Part shown: piece after piece, positions 61,030 through 64,000 of the stretch
How the letters are laid out: every line of letters starts with the position of its first letter
How positions within the stretch are numbered: the first letter of the stretch is position 1
Assembly (NCBI RefSeq): GCF_900129645.1
Contig: NZ_FSQZ01000001.1
Location: forward strand, 1,328,501-1,392,500
Source of the DNA: Acetomicrobium flavidum
Lineage (GTDB): Bacteria > Synergistota > Synergistia > Synergistales > Acetomicrobiaceae
Length of the DNA stretch: 64,000 nt
Reading direction: 5' to 3'
Notes under the pieces: generated by a model
Databases searched by the model: none
Told to the model about the DNA's origin: nothing
The model's input: only the letters and a program-made list of their open reading frames with translations
Program-made: the position numbers and the translations under genes

Positions 61030-62280
61030 ATGCTCAAAGGAAATAATGTAGTCTTAATTGCCGTAGGCGACGAACTGATCGCTGGGCTTAAAAAAGAAGC
61101 CAACATCTCTTGGCTATCTGCCGAACTGATGCTCCGCGGTCAAGATGTCGTTGCAATGGAAGTAATACCTGATCAAGAAGAAGTTTTAGTGGATATGCTA
61201 GATAGATGGGCCGGAAGGGTTGCGCTGATTGTGATTTCGGGGGGATTAGGCCCTACTCATGATGACCGCACAAGAGAGGCCATTGCTAAGTTTTTGGGTT
61301 TACCGCTAGTGGCAGAAAAAGATGTTTATGATCGGATCATCTCCAGATATCCAGCTGAGTTAAAAGAGTCCCTTGAAAGGTCAGGCGAAAGGCAAGCTTA
61401 CATACCAAGTGGTGCACAACCAATCTTAAATCCTTTAGGTTCTGCCCTTGGATTTTCGATAGATTTCAAAGGTACAAAGATCTTTGCCCTTCCTGGAGTG
61501 CCTCAGGAGTTCAGGGAGATGGCTCGCGTTGTGTTGGATTTCTTTAAAAAAGATGATGAGGTATGTGTAGGCCTGTGTAAAGTGGTGGGGTGGCCGGAAA
61601 TCAAATTAAAAGACCATATAGCCAACATTATTAGAGAATTTCCTGCCAATGTTATGTTTTTACCCGAGCCCAATATTGTCACAGTGGCGATTAAAGGACC
61701 AAAGCACATAGTTGCGACATTGCAGGGTAAATTAATGAAACTTATGAAGGGTGACATCTTGCCAGAAAATGCTTCCTCCTTGGAAGATGCCGTTGTTAAA
61801 CTTGCCTCTAAATTGAACATCAGCTTGGCCTTTGCGGAATCCTGCACGGGGGGCATGGTAGGAGAATCCGTTACGAGAATACCTGGGGCTTCGTCGGTAT
61901 TTGCGGGTAGTGCCGTTTGCTATAGCAATGAGGCCAAGGAGGCTGTCTTGGGCGTTCCTAGGGAAGTTATAGAGCAATTTGGAGCTGTTAGCGAGGAGTG
62001 CGCAGTTGCGATGGCCCGTGGAGCGGCCAATATCTTTAAAGCGAACTGCTCGGCGTCTGTTACGGGTATCGCTGGTCCTTCGGGGGGTAGCGAACGCAAG
62101 CCCGTCGGTACTGTATGTTTTGCAGTGACGTGCTTTCAAAGGTGCAAATCATGGACGAGGCATCTTCAGGGAGACAGGGAGACCATACGTCTTTGGAGCA
62201 ACAACATAGCCTTAGAAGCTGTTTGGAGGGAGTTAAAGGACCTTGCCGAAAAAAGCGGAAGAAACGAAGGGTCAAATTAG
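61030..62280 (+). CDS. cinA: CinA-like protein (NMN deamidase/ADP-ribose pyrophosphatase type)
   Basis: 416 residues, both domains present. The N-terminal MoaB/MogA-like domain has VGDELIAGLKKEANISWLS and SGGLGPTHDDRTREA; the C-terminal PncC-like amidase domain has FAESCTGGMVGESVTRIPGAS and GIAGPSGGSERKPVGTV. The pair works in NAD recycling; the gene is often next to recA, as here with thpR between. Confidence 0.94.
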   Translation: MLKGNNVVLIAVGDELIAGLKKEANISWLSAELMLRGQDVVAMEVIPDQEEVLVDMLDRWAGRVALIVISGGLGPTHDDRTREAIAKFLGLPLVAEKDVYDRIISRYPAELKESLERSGERQAYIPSGAQPILNPLGSALGFSIDFKGTKIFALPGVPQEFREMARVVLDFFKKDDEVCVGLCKVVGWPEIKLKDHIANIIREFPANVMFLPEPNIVTVAIKGPKHIVATLQGKLMKLMKGDILPENASSLEDAVVKLASKLNISLAFAESCTGGMVGESVTRIPGASSVFAGSAVCYSNEAKEAVLGVPREVIEQFGAVSEECAVAMARGAANIFKANCSASVTGIAGPSGGSERKPVGTVCFAVTCFQRCKSWTRHLQGDRETIRLWSNNIALEAVWRELKDLAEKSGRNEGSN

Positions 62281-62851
62281 ATGTTTCATATGTATTGAAT
62301 TAGATGATTCATTAAAGGATAGGATTGGTATATTAGTTGAAAAGCTCAAAACCTTTGCGCCTAACTTAAGCTGGGTGAGCAGAGAGGCGCTTCATCTAAC
62401 TCTCAAATTTTGTGGAAACTTGTCCATGTCGACAGTAGAGCTTCTATCCCAGCAATTGCAAGACCGACTGGAGCATTGTCAAATTGCACCGTTTTTGCTT
62501 GAGCTGTCGGGCGTAGGAGGTTTTCCGAGCTTAAAACGTCCTAGGGTTTTATGGTTAGGCGTCTCGGGGGATGTATCTTCCCTCTTAAAAGTTCAATTGT
62601 TAGCGGAAGAGGTGTGTTCCACTTTTAGGGAAATTCGCAAGGACGACAAATCTTTTTCTCCACATCTAACTTTAGCCAGAGTAAAGCGACCATCCGATGT
62701 AACCGCCTCGCTTTTAAACTTTATTTCTTCGATGGAATTTCCCAGTCTTCCCTGGCAGGTTAAGACGTTGACTTTTATGAAAAGCGATCTAACGCCTAAG
62801 GGAGCTATTTATACTCCCTTGGCACGGTATTATTTGGGAGGTGCCGTATAA
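62243..62851 (+). CDS. thpR: RNA 2',3'-cyclic phosphodiesterase (2H family)
   Basis: 202 residues. The two HxTx motifs, LHLTLKFCG and PHLTLARVK, mark the 2H phosphoesterase fold. It was first described as a 2'-5' RNA ligase. The start is TTG 62243, close behind AAAGGA, inside the end of cinA (38-bp overlap); no better start is in frame before the FICIELDD strand. Confidence 0.92.
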   Translation: MPKKAEETKGQIRCFICIELDDSLKDRIGILVEKLKTFAPNLSWVSREALHLTLKFCGNLSMSTVELLSQQLQDRLEHCQIAPFLLELSGVGGFPSLKRPRVLWLGVSGDVSSLLKVQLLAEEVCSTFREIRKDDKSFSPHLTLARVKRPSDVTASLLNFISSMEFPSLPWQVKTLTFMKSDLTPKGAIYTPLARYYLGGAV

Positions 62852-62854
62852 GAT

Positions 62855-64000
62855 ATGGCTAAAAAGGAAGGTTCAAAGACGAGAGAGGACATACTTCAAC
62901 AAGCTATTTCCGATATTAAGAGCAAATTCGGAGACGGAGCCATAATGCGACTAGGTGACGGCAACGTCTCGTCAGTTGACGTCATTCCGACTGGTATATT
63001 GCCACTTGATATCGCTTTGGGAACAGGGGGACTGCCCCGCGGACGGATCATTGAAATCTTTGGGCCGGAGGGATCGGGTAAGACCACGTTGGCTCTCCAT
63101 CCCGTAGCGGAAGCACAAAAACTTGGAGGAGTTGCTGCCTTTATCGATGCAGAACATGCCCTCGATCCGTCTCTAGCCATCTCCGTTGGTGTTGATGCTA
63201 AAAGCCTGTTCATATCTCAGCCGGATAGCGGTGAACAGGCTTTGTATATTTTGGATTCCCTAGTTAGAAGTGGTGCGGTAGATATCATTGTCGTGGATTC
63301 AGTTGCTGCACTGACTCCGCAGGCTGAGATAGACGGTAAGATCGGAGAGACCCAGGTGGGCTTACAGGCCCGGCTGATGTCCTATGCCCTAAGAAGACTT
63401 GCGGGCTCCATCTCCAAGAGCAGATGCATCGTGGTCTTCATAAATCAATTGAGAGCGCAGATAGGAATGTCAGGATATGGCGGAGCTCAGGAGACTACGA
63501 CCGGTGGAAGGGCGCTGAAATTTTACAGTTCAGTTCGTATAGAGGTTAGGCGGGGAAAGTCTATTACAAGGGGGGAAAGTATAATTGGACATGAACTGTG
63601 GATCAAGGTGGTCAAAAACAAACAAGCTCCCCCCTTCAGGGTTGCCCATGCGTCCCTAATATATGGCAAGGGAATTCCTAAGGCAATGGCAGTCTTGGAT
63701 ATGGCAATAGATATGGATGTCATCAAGAAGAAGGGTTCATGGCTTGCGTACAAGGGCGAAACCTTGGGGCAGGGCAAGGATAAGGTAGCCCAATTGCTAG
63801 AAGAACAACCCGAGCTCATGGAGGAGATATCTCGTGAGGTTAAGACGATCGTTGCCGAGAACGCCGGGCTGGTAAACTTGCTGCCACCTAGGGGCGCAGA
63901 AGACGAAGTTATCGAAGGCCAGGTTAAAGAAGCGGAAGAGGCGCCGTTGGACGATGAAGAAGTTCTGGAATTAGATGTAGAGAGCCCCGAAGACGCCTAG
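62855..64000 (+). CDS. recA: Recombinase RecA
   Basis: 381 residues, complete: the TAG is the last three bases of the window. Central strand-exchange ATPase and coprotease for the SOS response. Walker A GPEGSGKTT (the usual form is GPESSGKTT), the Glu in DAEHALDP, Walker B VDIIVVDSVAAL, the L1/L2 DNA-binding loops and FINQLRAQIG are all intact. The C-terminus is acidic, as usual. It begins 3 bp after thpR. Confidence 0.98.
   Translation: MAKKEGSKTREDILQQAISDIKSKFGDGAIMRLGDGNVSSVDVIPTGILPLDIALGTGGLPRGRIIEIFGPEGSGKTTLALHPVAEAQKLGGVAAFIDAEHALDPSLAISVGVDAKSLFISQPDSGEQALYILDSLVRSGAVDIIVVDSVAALTPQAEIDGKIGETQVGLQARLMSYALRRLAGSISKSRCIVVFINQLRAQIGMSGYGGAQETTTGGRALKFYSSVRIEVRRGKSITRGESIIGHELWIKVVKNKQAPPFRVAHASLIYGKGIPKAMAVLDMAIDMDVIKKKGSWLAYKGETLGQGKDKVAQLLEEQPELMEEISREVKTIVAENAGLVNLLPPRGAEDEVIEGQVKEAEEAPLDDEEVLELDVESPEDA

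Noticed and set aside
1..64000. CRISPR arrays, insertion sequences, prophage, rRNA or tRNA genes
   Set aside because: Looked for repeated spacers, transposase or integrase motifs and tRNA T-loop patterns; GTTCGAAT-like strings found (about 37255, 42680) lie inside conserved genes.

Overview
The window reads as chromosomal DNA of an anaerobic, fermentative bacterium, most probably a member of the Synergistota (Acetomicrobium/Anaerobaculum-like). This is inference from gene content, not from a marker search: a TRAP uptake system, an archaeal-type prolyl-tRNA synthetase, archaeal-type phosphoglycerate mutase, short homoserine dehydrogenase, many peptide/amino-acid functions, and heavy use of TTG starts behind strong GGAGG ribosome sites. 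No rRNA, tRNA, insertion sequence, prophage or CRISPR array was recognised. Gene density is high and operons are tight.

Layout. 1-5400 (minus): a uronate operon reading kdgA-kdgK-uxaC-dctP-dctQ-dctM (dctM cut by the window edge), with a near-consensus promoter overlapped by a perfect inverted repeat. 5700-6740: homoserine dehydrogenase. 6890-12270: a copper-related stretch (Spy/CpxP-like periplasmic protein, structured leader with a 49-codon ORF and terminator, SSB-like protein, CopA, PepF, CopZ). 12900-15600: LarA-like nickel racemase plus a sodium:solute symporter. 15600-19040 (minus): mrfA-mrfB DNA repair pair. 19160-22520: AEC transporter, glutaredoxin, proS, macro-domain protein. 22540-27250: 5-oxoproline locus (NRAMP-like transporter without the metal motif, pxpB, pxpC, pxpA, ycsI). 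27280-33300 (minus): trpEDCFBA without trpG, preceded by a 19-codon leader peptide with three consecutive Trp codons and attenuator hairpins. 33430-38000: MFS transporter, flavoprotein, mnmE, aminotransferase.

38090-43720: apgM, two tandem PEP/pyruvate-binding-domain proteins and an RluA-type pseudouridine synthase. 43773-49270: an unusual run that starts with a HesB/IscA-like selenoprotein (in-frame UGA followed by a bacterial SECIS-like hairpin), then a CobB/CbiA-like protein that has lost both active sites, an M20D amidohydrolase, an AMP-forming ligase and an RfaE-type kinase; this is the best candidate for an undescribed system. 49240-53720: HAD hydrolase, a MocR-type regulator whose PLP lysine is replaced by Gln, a small membrane protein, a GntR/FCD regulator and a DegT-type aminotransferase.

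53770-64000: a housekeeping block, zinc metallopeptidase, HALEHAT-motif membrane protein, rsmB, a PASTA-only membrane protein, rpe, rodZ, rimO, pgpA, cinA, thpR, recA (recA ends on the last base). The order resembles the Firmicutes rsmB-prpC-prkC-rsgA-rpe locus, with a kinase-less PASTA protein where the kinase module would be.
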